From: Leptolyngbyaceae cyanobacterium
GTDB taxonomy: Bacteria > Cyanobacteriota > Cyanobacteriia > Cyanobacteriales > Aerosakkonemataceae
Reading direction: 5' to 3'
Length of the DNA: 64,000 nt
Assembly (NCBI GenBank): GCA_036703985.1
Contig: DATNQN010000070.1
Location: forward strand, 87,011-151,010
The notes below the pieces were generated by a model. It saw nothing but the letters and a program-made list of their open reading frames with translations. It was not told the DNA's origin and made no database searches. The stretch's first letter is position 1. Every line of letters begins with the position of its first letter. Positions 8,525 to 18,536 of this stretch are shown piece by piece. The position numbers were made by a program, and so were the translations under genes.

Positions 8525-9319
8525 ATGAAAACAACATTTGAGAGCGAGTATTGGGCGCAGCTAGCAGAAGACCCCGAATGGGAAAACAAAATGCCGAAAG
8601 ACATTTCAGGTAATCCTATTTACCCTTGGGAAATAACTTTTCCCCATCGCTCCTCACGTTTAATACCTCAAAAAAGATTCAATGCCGAACTAGAAGCATA
8701 TTTAATTAGTACTAAGGTTGTAATTTGGAAACATGGAAAAGAAGCGAACCCCCAACAAGCTTTAATGATGGTCCGGGAATGGATAGCAAAAGCATGGATT
8801 GACCCCGATCGAAGACGAGAAGTTATGGAAGCTTGGATCGCCGTTAGTTGCCCCGAAGAAGAATTAGAAGCCATGCCTAGTATAGGAGATATTAAAAAAA
8901 TTTACGAACAACAGCAACGAATTCAAGAATTAAAAAGAATGCTCGGCCCAAACAAAATTCGTTCGATCGAAGAAGCTCAGAAAAATAGAAGAAAAAGAAT
9001 GCAAGCTCAAGCAGTAAATGCCACTCCAGAACTAACGCCAGAAAAAGACAGCAAGCCTTTCCAGCCATCGCCGCCACCAGAAAAAGTGAAGCGAGACACA
9101 GAAGAATTAGCACGAAAAATTCAGTTAACTAATATACGAAATAAAATTTTAGGATATAAAAATAAACGCTTGAACGTGGCTTCTCATGAAGAGCGGATTG
9201 CGATGCTACAACGATTAATTAAGGAGGGCGATCGGGATTACGTACAGCAGTTGATTGATGAAAATTTTGAATGGGATTTAGAACTGATAAATAACGAAAT
9301 TAAAGAGGTAGAATTCTAA
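8525..9319 (+). CDS. Unknown protein, first gene of coupled pair
   Basis: A 264-residue soluble, highly charged protein I do not recognise. The N-terminus holds a Trp/Pro-rich segment (YWAQLAEDPEWENKMPKD, then IYPWEITFPHRSSR). The middle is helical (QQALMMVREWIAKAWIDPDR) followed by a likely coiled coil (about residues 122-160, rich in Gln/Arg/Glu/Lys). A Pro/Lys-rich linker (about 165-195) leads to a C-terminal helical domain (EERIAMLQRLIKEGDRDYV). There is no membrane segment. The stop overlaps the next start (TAATG), so the two are translationally coupled. Length and charge pattern would suit a nucleic-acid-associated or phage-type replication protein, but that is inference. Confidence 0.65.
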   Translation: MKTTFESEYWAQLAEDPEWENKMPKDISGNPIYPWEITFPHRSSRLIPQKRFNAELEAYLISTKVVIWKHGKEANPQQALMMVREWIAKAWIDPDRRREVMEAWIAVSCPEEELEAMPSIGDIKKIYEQQQRIQELKRMLGPNKIRSIEEAQKNRRKRMQAQAVNATPELTPEKDSKPFQPSPPPEKVKRDTEELARKIQLTNIRNKILGYKNKRLNVASHEERIAMLQRLIKEGDRDYVQQLIDENFEWDLELINNEIKEVEF

Positions 9320-9915
9320 TGATTAGTCCAGAAGTATTTACCGAGCATTTCGATATTTTATGTGAAATGTGCAACCGCGATCCAAAATCCTTTTCCACCG
9401 CTACTCGTACTAAATATTACGAACGCTTAAATTTTAAAATTGCTAGTGATGAAGAGTTTATCGCTGCTTTTGATGTCGTGTTCGACTCGCTCAAATTCTT
9501 CCCTTGCCCTAACGATTTTGCTGAAGCTTTGCAAGGTTCTAATAGCGTGCAAGCTGCTGAAGAATGGGAAACTGTAGTGCTAATGGCAAGCCGAGGAGAT
9601 CGGGATTTATCAAAGCTTTGTTCGCCCACTCAACGTGCTATTCAGTTAATTGGTGGCATGAGAAGGATAGAAATAGCAACTGAAGATCATCTCCCCTGGC
9701 TCAAGAAGGAGTTCATCGAACATTGGAAAGATACTGAAAAAACTCAATCAATCTCCGATGCAGCAATTTTAGTGTCAAGCGAGACTCCACGAATTGAAAA
9801 GAGTCGCAACAGTGTTGAACTAAATTCCATAGAGTCTATTATTAGCGATTTTGATAGCAGGAATCAAAGCGATAGTAATACCACTCAGGAAAACTTACTA
9901 GAAAATCCATCATAG
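9319..9915 (+). CDS. Putative helicase loader/inhibitor-like protein
   Basis: A 198-residue soluble protein. Its first half, with FTEHFDILCEMCNRD, YYERLNFKIASDEEFIAAFD and SLKFFPCPNDFAEALQG, follows the pattern of phage G39P-type helicase loader/inhibitor N-domains: a helix, YYE.L, an acidic DEEF..A helix, then FFP...DF. The middle (AAEEWETVVLMAS, then RAIQLIGGMRRI and WLKKEFIEHWKDTE) also resembles phage replication accessory proteins. The C-terminal 45 residues are Ser/Asn-rich and probably disordered. It begins inside the stop codon of the preceding gene. The assignment is by pattern only; no helicase gene is adjacent. Confidence 0.5.
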   Translation: MISPEVFTEHFDILCEMCNRDPKSFSTATRTKYYERLNFKIASDEEFIAAFDVVFDSLKFFPCPNDFAEALQGSNSVQAAEEWETVVLMASRGDRDLSKLCSPTQRAIQLIGGMRRIEIATEDHLPWLKKEFIEHWKDTEKTQSISDAAILVSSETPRIEKSRNSVELNSIESIISDFDSRNQSDSNTTQENLLENPS

Positions 9916-9989
9916 GGGCTATGATGCCGTATTTGCATAAAATATTACAGCGCTTTCCGAGGTAAATGAGGTGCATATAACTGCTAACA

Positions 9990-10020
9990 GAAACCCGGTT
10001 TCTTCAAGAAACCGGGTTTC
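9990..10020. repeat. AACCCGGTTTCTT palindrome
   Basis: A perfect 15-base inverted repeat (9990-10004 and 10006-10020) around one central base, core AACCCGGTT/AACCGGGTT. A variant recurs at 26543-26583. It lies between the convergent ends of the 9319 gene and hetR; the rest of 9916-10317 shows no gene. It may act as a two-way terminator or simply be a dispersed palindromic element. Confidence 0.7.
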
Positions 10021-10317
10021 TATCCTGTACTTCACTTAACTAGACTCTGCTGTAACTCATATTTGTTTTATTAAATTTTAATTTATCCTTCGCTTGTTAA
10101 TAAGCTTTCAATTTTAAAGTATGTATTTAATTTAGGCAGCTTTAGGATAGCTCGACTTTAATTAGTTGCAGGTAGATGGCACCCTATTGCATAGCGAAAA
10201 AGCTAACACCTTAGATGATTTCGTTCGGTTTGTGCAAGGAGCATTTTTTGTTAATTTCCCTACCCTCCTGTTCCCCTGATTTTTGGCTGTTTGAGTAACA
10301 TGAAAGTTAAAGATAAG

Positions 10318-12133
<1,816 letters not shown>

Positions 12134-12370
12134 TTAATGGGCTGCACAACGTCGTCCACTACCTCTATGACAAGGAGAGAATCCGGATTGCCATTCTAAA
12201 GTTTGCTCTGGATCGATACTTTGTGGTATTGTTTCTTCCGAATTATGAGATGATAAAAATTTAGTTGCCTGAATTTCAACTGCCTGGGAAACAGGCGTGA
12301 AGAGAACAAAAAGTAACCCCATCCAAAAAATAGATTTGTGATGTCCCATAAAAAATCTGCCTGTCTGCAT
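12134..12370 (-). CDS. patX: PatX-type RGSGR peptide precursor
   Basis: A 78-residue small secreted protein. A basic start is followed by a hydrophobic core (about residues 14-25, IFWMGLLFVLF) and a likely cleavage site after VSQA (residue 30), then a polar spacer and the C-terminus CHRGSGRRCAAH. The pentapeptide RGSGR (residues 69-73) is the signal sequence of PatS and HetN that inhibits HetR. A short signal-peptide protein with HRG(S/T)GR at its C-terminus, encoded close to hetR, is the published description of PatX. AGGA lies seven bases before the ATG at 12370; a second in-frame ATG (residue 8) is possible. The mature peptide would be exported or processed and would restrain HetR in neighbouring cells. 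Confidence 0.85.
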   Translation of the reverse strand: MQTGRFFMGHHKSIFWMGLLFVLFTPVSQAVEIQATKFLSSHNSEETIPQSIDPEQTLEWQSGFSPCHRGSGRRCAAH

Positions 12371-12728
12371 TGCTAATTCCTGTTACAGGCATTCAGATTT
12401 AGCATCAGGAAAATTTTAAAAATCCGTCCTCGATATTGGTTTTTACTTTTAATAAGATGTGCTGGTACTAAATAAGAAATGGGATATGAAAAATTACCTA
12501 TTTTTAGGTGACGAAAATCAGTGGGAAATTACTTGGTTTAATTGTGTCTCCATGCCAGTAAGGATCGACAGAGCGAAATTTTATCCATTAGCTTAGATTG
12601 AGGAAACGATCGCTCTATTCAAAAATCGATTACTGGAATACACCTACTAATCAAAAGCAGAATAAAACTATTTTGCTGATGAGTGCTTGACAAACGATAG
12701 AGAACAAAGGACAACTGTCTTGTGATAA
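12371..12728. other. Divergent promoter region patX / alcohol dehydrogenase
   Basis: A 358-base AT-rich spacer between divergent genes. It should contain the patX promoter on the minus strand and that of the dehydrogenase on the plus strand. I see no palindrome or known regulator site strong enough to call. Confidence 0.4.
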
Positions 12729-13793
12729 ATGACGATCGACAAAGCGATGAAAGCACAGGTATTCAGAGGCGTTAATAACCTAAGTTACGAAGAAGTACCC
12801 ATACCAGAACTGGCAACCGATGAGGTATTGGTACGGGTACGGGTAGTTGGTTTGTGTCAGTCTGATATAAAGAAAATTCGCTATCCCCTTTATCAACCCC
12901 CGCGCATCTTCGGACACGAAACCGCTGGGGTAATCTCTGCTGTAGGAAGTGGAGTGAGTAATTGGCAGGTGGGACAGCGGGTGGTAGTGATGCACCATAT
13001 ACCCTGTATGCACTGCCAATACTGCTTAAACGACAATTTTTCTATGTGTGATGTTTATAAGAACGTCACCACAACTGCTGGTTTTGCACCCAGCGGCGGC
13101 GGTTTTGCAGAATACGTGAAGGTTCCGGGTCATATTGTTCGCAATGGTGGGTTGATTCCGATCCCGGATGATGTAACTTTTGAGCAGGCGAGTTTTGTCG
13201 AGCCTACTAATTGCTGCTTGAAGGCTGTGAAAAAAGCGCAAATAGCACCTGGTCAAACGGTTTTGGTGACTGGCGCTGGGCCGATCGGACTGATGTTCGT
13301 GATGTTGGTAAAATATTTTGGTGCGAAGGCGATCGCCACGGACTTGTTGCCTTCCCGAATTGAAAAAGCTTTACAGATGGGGGCAGAAGCTGCTTTTGAT
13401 GCTCGCGATCCCGATTTACCGGCAAAGATACAAGCCATGACGGGCGGTTTGGGAGTAGATACTACGCTGTTAGCCGTTCCCAGCGATCGAGCTTTTTTCC
13501 AAGCAATTGACTGTACTCGCAAAGGCGGTAAAATTCTATTTTTTGCTGAATTTCCTGATGAGGTAGAAATTCCTATCAATCCCAACATTTTGTATCGGCG
13601 GGAAATTGATTTGATGGGTAGTTACAGTTCTTCTTATCGGGTGCAATCTTTGGCAACTGATATTGTGTTTAACCGACGAATAGATGTAGATGCGTTGATT
13701 AGCGATCGCTATCCCCTCAAAGACTTAGCTGCCGCCGTGGATCGAGCGGTTTCTCCCACTCCGGAAACCTACAAAATTTTGCTCTATCCTTAA
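12729..13793 (+). CDS. Zinc-dependent medium-chain alcohol dehydrogenase
   Basis: A 354-residue medium-chain dehydrogenase/reductase. Catalytic zinc ligands are visible at Cys43 (GLCQSD) and His63-Glu64 (FGHETAG). The structural-zinc cysteines are all present at 93, 96, 99 and 107 (PCMHCQYC...C). The Rossmann motif VTGAGPIGLMFVMLVKYFGA sits near residue 177. The sequence looks most like the sorbitol/threonine/galactitol dehydrogenase branch, but the substrate cannot be read from sequence. The start at 12729 has only a weak ribosome binding site; the ATG at residue 7 is an alternative. A strong hairpin follows the stop. Confidence 0.85.
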   Translation: MTIDKAMKAQVFRGVNNLSYEEVPIPELATDEVLVRVRVVGLCQSDIKKIRYPLYQPPRIFGHETAGVISAVGSGVSNWQVGQRVVVMHHIPCMHCQYCLNDNFSMCDVYKNVTTTAGFAPSGGGFAEYVKVPGHIVRNGGLIPIPDDVTFEQASFVEPTNCCLKAVKKAQIAPGQTVLVTGAGPIGLMFVMLVKYFGAKAIATDLLPSRIEKALQMGAEAAFDARDPDLPAKIQAMTGGLGVDTTLLAVPSDRAFFQAIDCTRKGGKILFFAEFPDEVEIPINPNILYRREIDLMGSYSSSYRVQSLATDIVFNRRIDVDALISDRYPLKDLAAAVDRAVSPTPETYKILLYP

Positions 13794-13803
13794 CTTTAGA
13801 TTG

Positions 13804-13842
13804 CCGTTGACATAGGGTGCATTGAACGCGCTATGTCAACGG
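13804..13842 (+). terminator. Hairpin after alcohol dehydrogenase
   Basis: CCGTTGACATAG (13804-13815) and CTATGTCAACGG (13831-13842) form a perfect 12-base stem with a 15-base loop, 10 bases after the stop. The T-tract is weak. The rest of the gap to 14184 is AT-rich with no visible gene. Confidence 0.6.
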
Positions 13843-14184
13843 TTGCCACCCAAATACTCTCATTTTCTATTCAAATTGCAATTCGTGTTGAATCTTATCT
13901 TATACAACCTAATTATCAGGCTATTTACTGTAGATATAAAGGTTTTATTCCCGCGTGATTTTAATTAAATAAGTATTATAATAGATGATTTAAAGATCGG
14001 GTTATAATGACAGATTTTGGCCGATAATTTACGGGTTGAATTGCCGACTTTAATGGCCGTTAACCAAACAAGCTCTTGCCAAGAAAAATCGGTATATATA
14101 AGGGTTTTTTCATCCTCCTAAAGTTTGATATGCTATCAATTAGAGTATATTAGTTGTTCTGTTTTCAGGAATACATCGGTAACT

Positions 14185-14583
14185 ATGGAAAAACAAGCCC
14201 CTACTCGCGGGCAATTAGAGCGCACCCTCGCACAGGGGATACAGGCTTTGTATCGCAATCAATTGGGCCATCAACCCAGCCAAGTAACTTGCCAAATTAT
14301 CGATGCAAAAGTCGTCATTGTTTTAGAAAATGCACTTACCCAACCAGAACAACTTCTAGTCAATAGCGGTCAACAGGAACTAGCCGAACAAGTGCGCTTT
14401 GATTTAGATGCAGCTATTCAGCCTCAACTGAAAGACTTAATCGAAAAAGTAGTGGGAGTTTGCGTGATCGACCTGCTCAGCGATGCCAAATTAGAAACAG
14501 GTCGTACTGGTACGATCGCAATTTTAGCTAGCGAACCACAAGTACGAGATTCCTCTTCTAATTCAAAGCGACAAAGATCTTAA
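14185..14583 (+). CDS. DUF2294 family protein, copy 1
   Basis: A 132-residue soluble protein of the DUF2294 family, recognised from RTLAQGIQALYRNQLGHQPS, VVIVLENALTQPEQLL, LKDLIEKVVGV and ETGRTGTIAILASEP. The function of the family is not established. The frame is open upstream to 14125, but the ATG at 14185 (MEKQAPTRG) fits the paralogue at 15640 (MEKSIANQT) and the family N-terminus. Its 3' end faces a CheY-like regulator with seven bases between stops. The gene-regulator pair is duplicated in the next 1.5 kb. Confidence 0.85.
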   Translation: MEKQAPTRGQLERTLAQGIQALYRNQLGHQPSQVTCQIIDAKVVIVLENALTQPEQLLVNSGQQELAEQVRFDLDAAIQPQLKDLIEKVVGVCVIDLLSDAKLETGRTGTIAILASEPQVRDSSSNSKRQRS

Positions 14584-14590
14584 AAGCCAT

Positions 14591-15001
14591 TTAGTTGAGA
14601 TAGCGGCGGAGTACGGCTTCTAAGTCATCTACGACATAGGGTTTACTTATATAATCATTGCAACCAGCCGCTAGAATATTTCGCCGATCTTCTGGTCGGG
14701 CTAAAGCTGTAACTGCAATCACGGGAATATCCTTTGTTTGCGAATTTTCTCTCAGCCTGGTAATAATTTCAATCCCATTTATATCCGGCAACATGATATC
14801 TAGCAAAATTAAATCTGGCTGGTGAGTTTGCGCTAATTTAATTGTTGTTTCACCGTTTTTAGCCGTAATAAAGTTACAGCCAATCAAATCGAGGGTAAAA
14901 CTTATTAGCACCAAGTTATCTTCATTATCATCAACTGCTAATACTAAAGGTTTTTGGCTAACCGATTCTTCACCGCCGCCAAGAGAAAATTCCATATCCA
15001 T
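14591..15001 (-). CDS. CheY-like response regulator, copy 1
   Basis: A single receiver domain with no output domain (about 136 residues from ATG 15001). The acidic pocket is in LAVDDNEDN, the phosphoacceptor Asp in LILLDIMLP, the switch Thr in VIAVTALA and the conserved Lys in YISKPY. The open frame extends 49 codons further upstream (to 15148), but that part is unlike a receiver; MDMEFSLGGG matches the start position of the paralogue at 16462. Such stand-alone receivers act by protein contact. No kinase is adjacent. Convergent with a DUF2294 gene. Confidence 0.85.
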   Translation of the reverse strand: MDMEFSLGGGEESVSQKPLVLAVDDNEDNLVLISFTLDLIGCNFITAKNGETTIKLAQTHQPDLILLDIMLPDINGIEIITRLRENSQTKDIPVIAVTALARPEDRRNILAAGCNDYISKPYVVDDLEAVLRRYLN

Positions 15002-15639
15002 TCTCTTTTCTAGGAAAGTAGTTTTACTGGTAATGTCTGAAGTAAGAAAGGACGAGGCATTCCTCAAGCGGCTCAATGGCGCTTGACACAGATTGGCTCG
15101 TAACGATATATGAAGAATCGGCGGATCGATCGCCGTTCGATGCTTCACAATATTAGCTAACTGGCATATTTTACTGTAAAAAAGCTAAAAAATACAGCTT
15201 TGAGGTCTTAAGTCAGGAATGCTTCAGCCTAGCTGGGTAATACGTCCAGTATCAGGCAAGGGGGTCATCACTGAGAATATTAACGCAAGGTGCTAATTAC
15301 GATCGTGGAAATTGGTAGTAGGTAGTGAGTAGAAAAGCAAACATCATCTATTGATATGTTAGTGACTATCTGCTACCGATTACCCATTTCTCAAAAGTTT
15401 GTTACGCGAGGAATTAGCCGCTGGAAGCGATCGGTTAATAATCTGGGCAAGTAAAAACGAGCATCGGTTAAATTATTTATTTGGTATCATACATAACTTT
15501 AATAAGTCTTCTATTATGCTATGTAGCCGATGTTTTGCAATAAATATTCCTTTTGACTAGTTTTTCAGATTGTGTCTATAATTACCATCAAATTAAGCTA
15601 CCAATCTTACCTCTGACTCCAAATTTTGTTGTGTACTTT
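15002..15639. other. Spacer between the two DUF2294/regulator modules
   Basis: A 638-base region with the upstream region of regulator copy 1 (minus) and of DUF2294 copy 2 (plus). The segment 15051-15103, GAGGCATTCCTCAAGCGGC then TGGCGCTTG and GATTGGCTCGTA, recurs in front of regulator copy 2 at 16518-16660, so the duplication includes this leader. No gene is visible. Confidence 0.5.
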
Positions 15640-16002
15640 ATGGAGAAGTCGATCGCAAACCAGACAGAGCAACAATGGCAACCAGTTTTGTCACAACGCA
15701 TCCGACAATTGTATTGTAGGTTGGTGGAACACGAGCCAAGCGAAGTAAGGTGTAAACTGGTTGATAACACGCTGACAATCGTTTTGGAAAATACGCTCAG
15801 TCGCCCGTTGCAACTGTTAGCAAGGAATGACGACCCTACTCTGGCCCAACAAGTAAAATTAAATGTTGAAGCTGTTATTAAACCGCAATTGAAGCAGATT
15901 ATAGAGGAAGTGTTTGGCGTTGCCGTGGTTGACCTCCTGATGGATACTAGTTTAGAAACTGGCCGGACTGGTACGATCGCTATTCTAGCTAGTAAGCCTT
16001 GA
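15640..16002 (+). CDS. DUF2294 family protein, copy 2
   Basis: A 120-residue paralogue of the protein at 14185, with matching blocks (LSQRIRQLYCRLVEHEPSEV, LTIVLENTLSRPLQLLA, LKQIIEEVFGVAVVDLLMD, SLETGRTGTIAILAS). It lacks the extra C-terminal tail of copy 1. The ATG at 15640 is preferred over the upstream TTG at 15553, because the intervening 29 residues are unlike the family. Convergent with the second receiver gene, 28 bases between stops. The divergence from copy 1 shows that the duplication is old. Confidence 0.85.
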   Translation: MEKSIANQTEQQWQPVLSQRIRQLYCRLVEHEPSEVRCKLVDNTLTIVLENTLSRPLQLLARNDDPTLAQQVKLNVEAVIKPQLKQIIEEVFGVAVVDLLMDTSLETGRTGTIAILASKP

Positions 16003-16030
16003 TTGAGAGATCGGGAATCAATTAAGAAAG

Positions 16031-16462
16031 TTAAACCAGGGATGGTACAGATATATAGCGATGGATCGTGGTTTCTAAGTCTTCGAGCATATAAGGCTTG
16101 CTGATGTAATCATCACAACCAGCAGCCAAAATGCGATCGCAATCTTCTCTTTTTGCTAAAGCCGTCACTGCGACGATCGGGATATGTTTGGTTTGAGGAT
16201 GTTGTTTGAGACGATGGATTACTTCTATGCCATTCAAATGAGGCAGTACGATATCGAGCAGAATCAAATCTGGTTGGTATAGTTGAGCTAAACAGATCGT
16301 CGTCGGGCCATCTTGAGCAGCGATCGAGGAATACCCTAAAAGTTGTTGCACTGCTAGAGAAATCAGCATCAGATTGTCTTCATGATCGTCCGCTACCAGA
16401 ACTAAGGGACGATTCAAAATAGGGGAAGCACTATTGTTGGGTAAATGAGGGAAATCGTTCAT
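16031..16462 (-). CDS. CheY-like response regulator, copy 2
   Basis: A 143-residue single receiver domain paralogous to the one at 14591. Acidic pocket in LVADDHEDN, phosphoacceptor Asp in LILLDIVLP, switch Thr in IVAVTALA, Lys in YISKPY, so it should be phosphorylatable. The N-terminus MNDFPHLPNN is short and suits the start. No DNA-binding or enzymatic output domain. Its partner kinase is not in the window. Confidence 0.88.
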   Translation of the reverse strand: MNDFPHLPNNSASPILNRPLVLVADDHEDNLMLISLAVQQLLGYSSIAAQDGPTTICLAQLYQPDLILLDIVLPHLNGIEVIHRLKQHPQTKHIPIVAVTALAKREDCDRILAAGCDDYISKPYMLEDLETTIHRYISVPSLV

Positions 16463-17167
16463 GCTTTTTCCGGGGAAATGGTTAATTTATCAGCGCCATT
16501 CTTTCGATCGGAATGGATGAGGCATTCCCCAAGCGGCACGAAGGAAACTTTTTTCTCACATTCCCTGTTATTAAAAGTTTTAGCGAAATTTAATTCACTA
16601 ACGCAGGCAGAAAAGGAAGGCAGGAAAAATCAGTGGCGCTTGCAATGGATTGGCTCGTATAGAATAATGCACGCTTTGCCAATGTTTTGGGTTTAAGCGA
16701 TCGAGAATGGTATTGGCCAGCAGTGCTCATCTATATTTTTAACTTAATTTAACATTCTTCAAGGAAATACTAAATTATTCATTAAATTTTAACACAAAGA
16801 TAAATATACCTATAAAATGTTTCTTTTTTACTATGTCTAGTGTGAAACAATATATAAAGTAGGCTACAAATCAAAGACGGGACACTTTGGTAAGAAAGAA
16901 GAGGAAGATCGAGAGCGAAAACGATTTGACGATCGGCTTTTCCTTCTTTTCCCTTTTCCCCTTTCCCAATCTATTGTTCCGGCGAGAGGTTGCTAGCCTA
17001 TAAATGGATGGGGAGCAGGAGAATTTTAAATCTTATTGGAAATTAAACATCTCACATCGCAACTCTCAAACCTACATTTCCATGTAGGGAACTTTTGATG
17101 CGACGGAAGAAATTAACAGAGCTAGCCCTTGCCCCGTAGTCTGTTTCTGTAGGAGGACATTCAAACA
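16463..17167. other. Spacer with duplicated leader
   Basis: A 705-base region without a convincing gene. At 16518-16540 and 16633-16660 it repeats the leader of regulator copy 1 (GAGGCATTCCCCAAGCGGC; TGGCGCTTGCAATGGATTGG), but with about 80 extra bases between the two blocks. The right part is AT-rich and includes the promoter of the downstream dehydrogenase gene; GGAGG lies about 13 bases before its ATG. Confidence 0.5.
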
Positions 17168-18535
17168 ATGGCTATTGCCACCATTAATCCGGCGACGGGA
17201 GAAACGCTACAAACCTTTGAAGCTTTAACTTCAAGTGAAATCGAAACAAAGTTGCAGTTGGCAGAGAAGGCATTTGCAGATTACCGCAAAATTCCCTTAA
17301 GCCAAAGAGGGGAGTGGATGAAGGAGGCGGCGAACATCCTGGAGCGCGATCGGGAACAGTTTGCCAAAATCATGACTCTGGAAATGGGTAAGCCAATCAA
17401 AGCCGCGATCGCAGAAATCGAAAAATGCGCCTTAGTTTGTCGTTATTATGCCGAAAAAGCGGCAGAATTTCTGGCAGACGTAATAGTAGACAGCGATGCC
17501 AGCCACAGCTTTGTCCGCTACGAGCCATTGGGAGCCATTTTAGCCGTAATGCCTTGGAATTTTCCCTTTTGGCAAGTATTCCGCTTTGTAGCCCCAGGAC
17601 TGATGGCAGGAAACGTCGGATTGCTCAAACACGCTTCTAACGTGCCTCAATGTGCCTTGGCCATTGAAAAAATTTTACTAGAGGCAGGCTTTCCGGAAGG
17701 AGTATTTCAAACCTTGCTGGTAGGAGCAGACAAAGTAGCCGACATCATCGCCGACGAAAGGGTAAAAGCAGCTACCCTTACGGGGAGCGAACCGGCAGGT
17801 GCTTCTCTGGCCTCTTTAGCAGGTAAGTATATCAAAAAAACCGTTTTGGAATTAGGAGGTAGCGATCCGTTTATCGTACTGGAAAGTGCCGACTTAGAAG
17901 CGGCAGTTTCCTCTGCTGTCACGGCACGGATGTTAAATAACGGACAATCTTGTATTGCTGCCAAGCGCTTTATTTTAGCTGAAGCGATCGCAGATGAATT
18001 TCAACAAAAACTAATCGAAAAATTCCAAGCCTTAAAAATTGGCGATCCGATGAATCGAGATACTGACTTGGGGCCATTGGCAACCACAAGTATTCTGGAC
18101 GAAATCGACCAACTAGTGCAAACTTGCATCAACAAAGGCGCGAAAGCTCTCACTGGTGGACATCGTTTGTCCGATCGCCCCGGCAACTTTTATCCAGCGA
18201 CTATTTTGGCCGATTTTGGGCCCGGTACTCCTGCCGATCGAGAAGAATTTTTCGGCCCAGTAGCGCTCTTATTCCGAGTCAAAAATATTGATGAAGCAAT
18301 TGAACGTGCTAACGCAATTCCCTTCGGATTGGGAGCTAGTGCCTGGACAAATGTGGAATCAGAAGCACAGCACTTGATTTCTGAATTAGAAGCAGGTGCC
18401 GTATTTATTAATGGCTTAGTTAAATCCGATCCCCGTTTACCATTCGGTGGAATTAAACGTTCCGGATACGGACGAGAACTCGGCGTTCAAGGCATTCACG
18501 AATTTGTCAATATCAAAACAGTGTGGGTGAAATAA
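17168..18535 (+). CDS. Succinate-semialdehyde dehydrogenase
   Basis: A 455-residue aldehyde dehydrogenase that should oxidise succinic semialdehyde to succinate with NAD(P)+. Catalytic Cys262 lies in NNGQSCIAAKRF and the general base Glu228 in LELGGSDPFIV; LTGSEPAGASLA marks the cofactor loop. It matches the cyanobacterial SSADH type (MAIATINPATGETL start, LPFGGIKRSGYGRELG near the end). The next gene starts one base after the stop and encodes 2-oxoglutarate decarboxylase. The pair together converts 2-oxoglutarate to succinate, replacing the missing 2-oxoglutarate dehydrogenase. The chemistry is known from Synechococcus PCC 7002; assignment here rests on similarity and linkage. Confidence 0.9.
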   Translation: MAIATINPATGETLQTFEALTSSEIETKLQLAEKAFADYRKIPLSQRGEWMKEAANILERDREQFAKIMTLEMGKPIKAAIAEIEKCALVCRYYAEKAAEFLADVIVDSDASHSFVRYEPLGAILAVMPWNFPFWQVFRFVAPGLMAGNVGLLKHASNVPQCALAIEKILLEAGFPEGVFQTLLVGADKVADIIADERVKAATLTGSEPAGASLASLAGKYIKKTVLELGGSDPFIVLESADLEAAVSSAVTARMLNNGQSCIAAKRFILAEAIADEFQQKLIEKFQALKIGDPMNRDTDLGPLATTSILDEIDQLVQTCINKGAKALTGGHRLSDRPGNFYPATILADFGPGTPADREEFFGPVALLFRVKNIDEAIERANAIPFGLGASAWTNVESEAQHLISELEAGAVFINGLVKSDPRLPFGGIKRSGYGRELGVQGIHEFVNIKTVWVK

Positions 18536-18536
18536 T

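Noticed and set aside
16445..16696. 83-codon frame over the start of response regulator copy 2
   Set aside because: It covers the duplicated leader sequence and overlaps a sure gene; the corresponding frame is not kept in the other copy.
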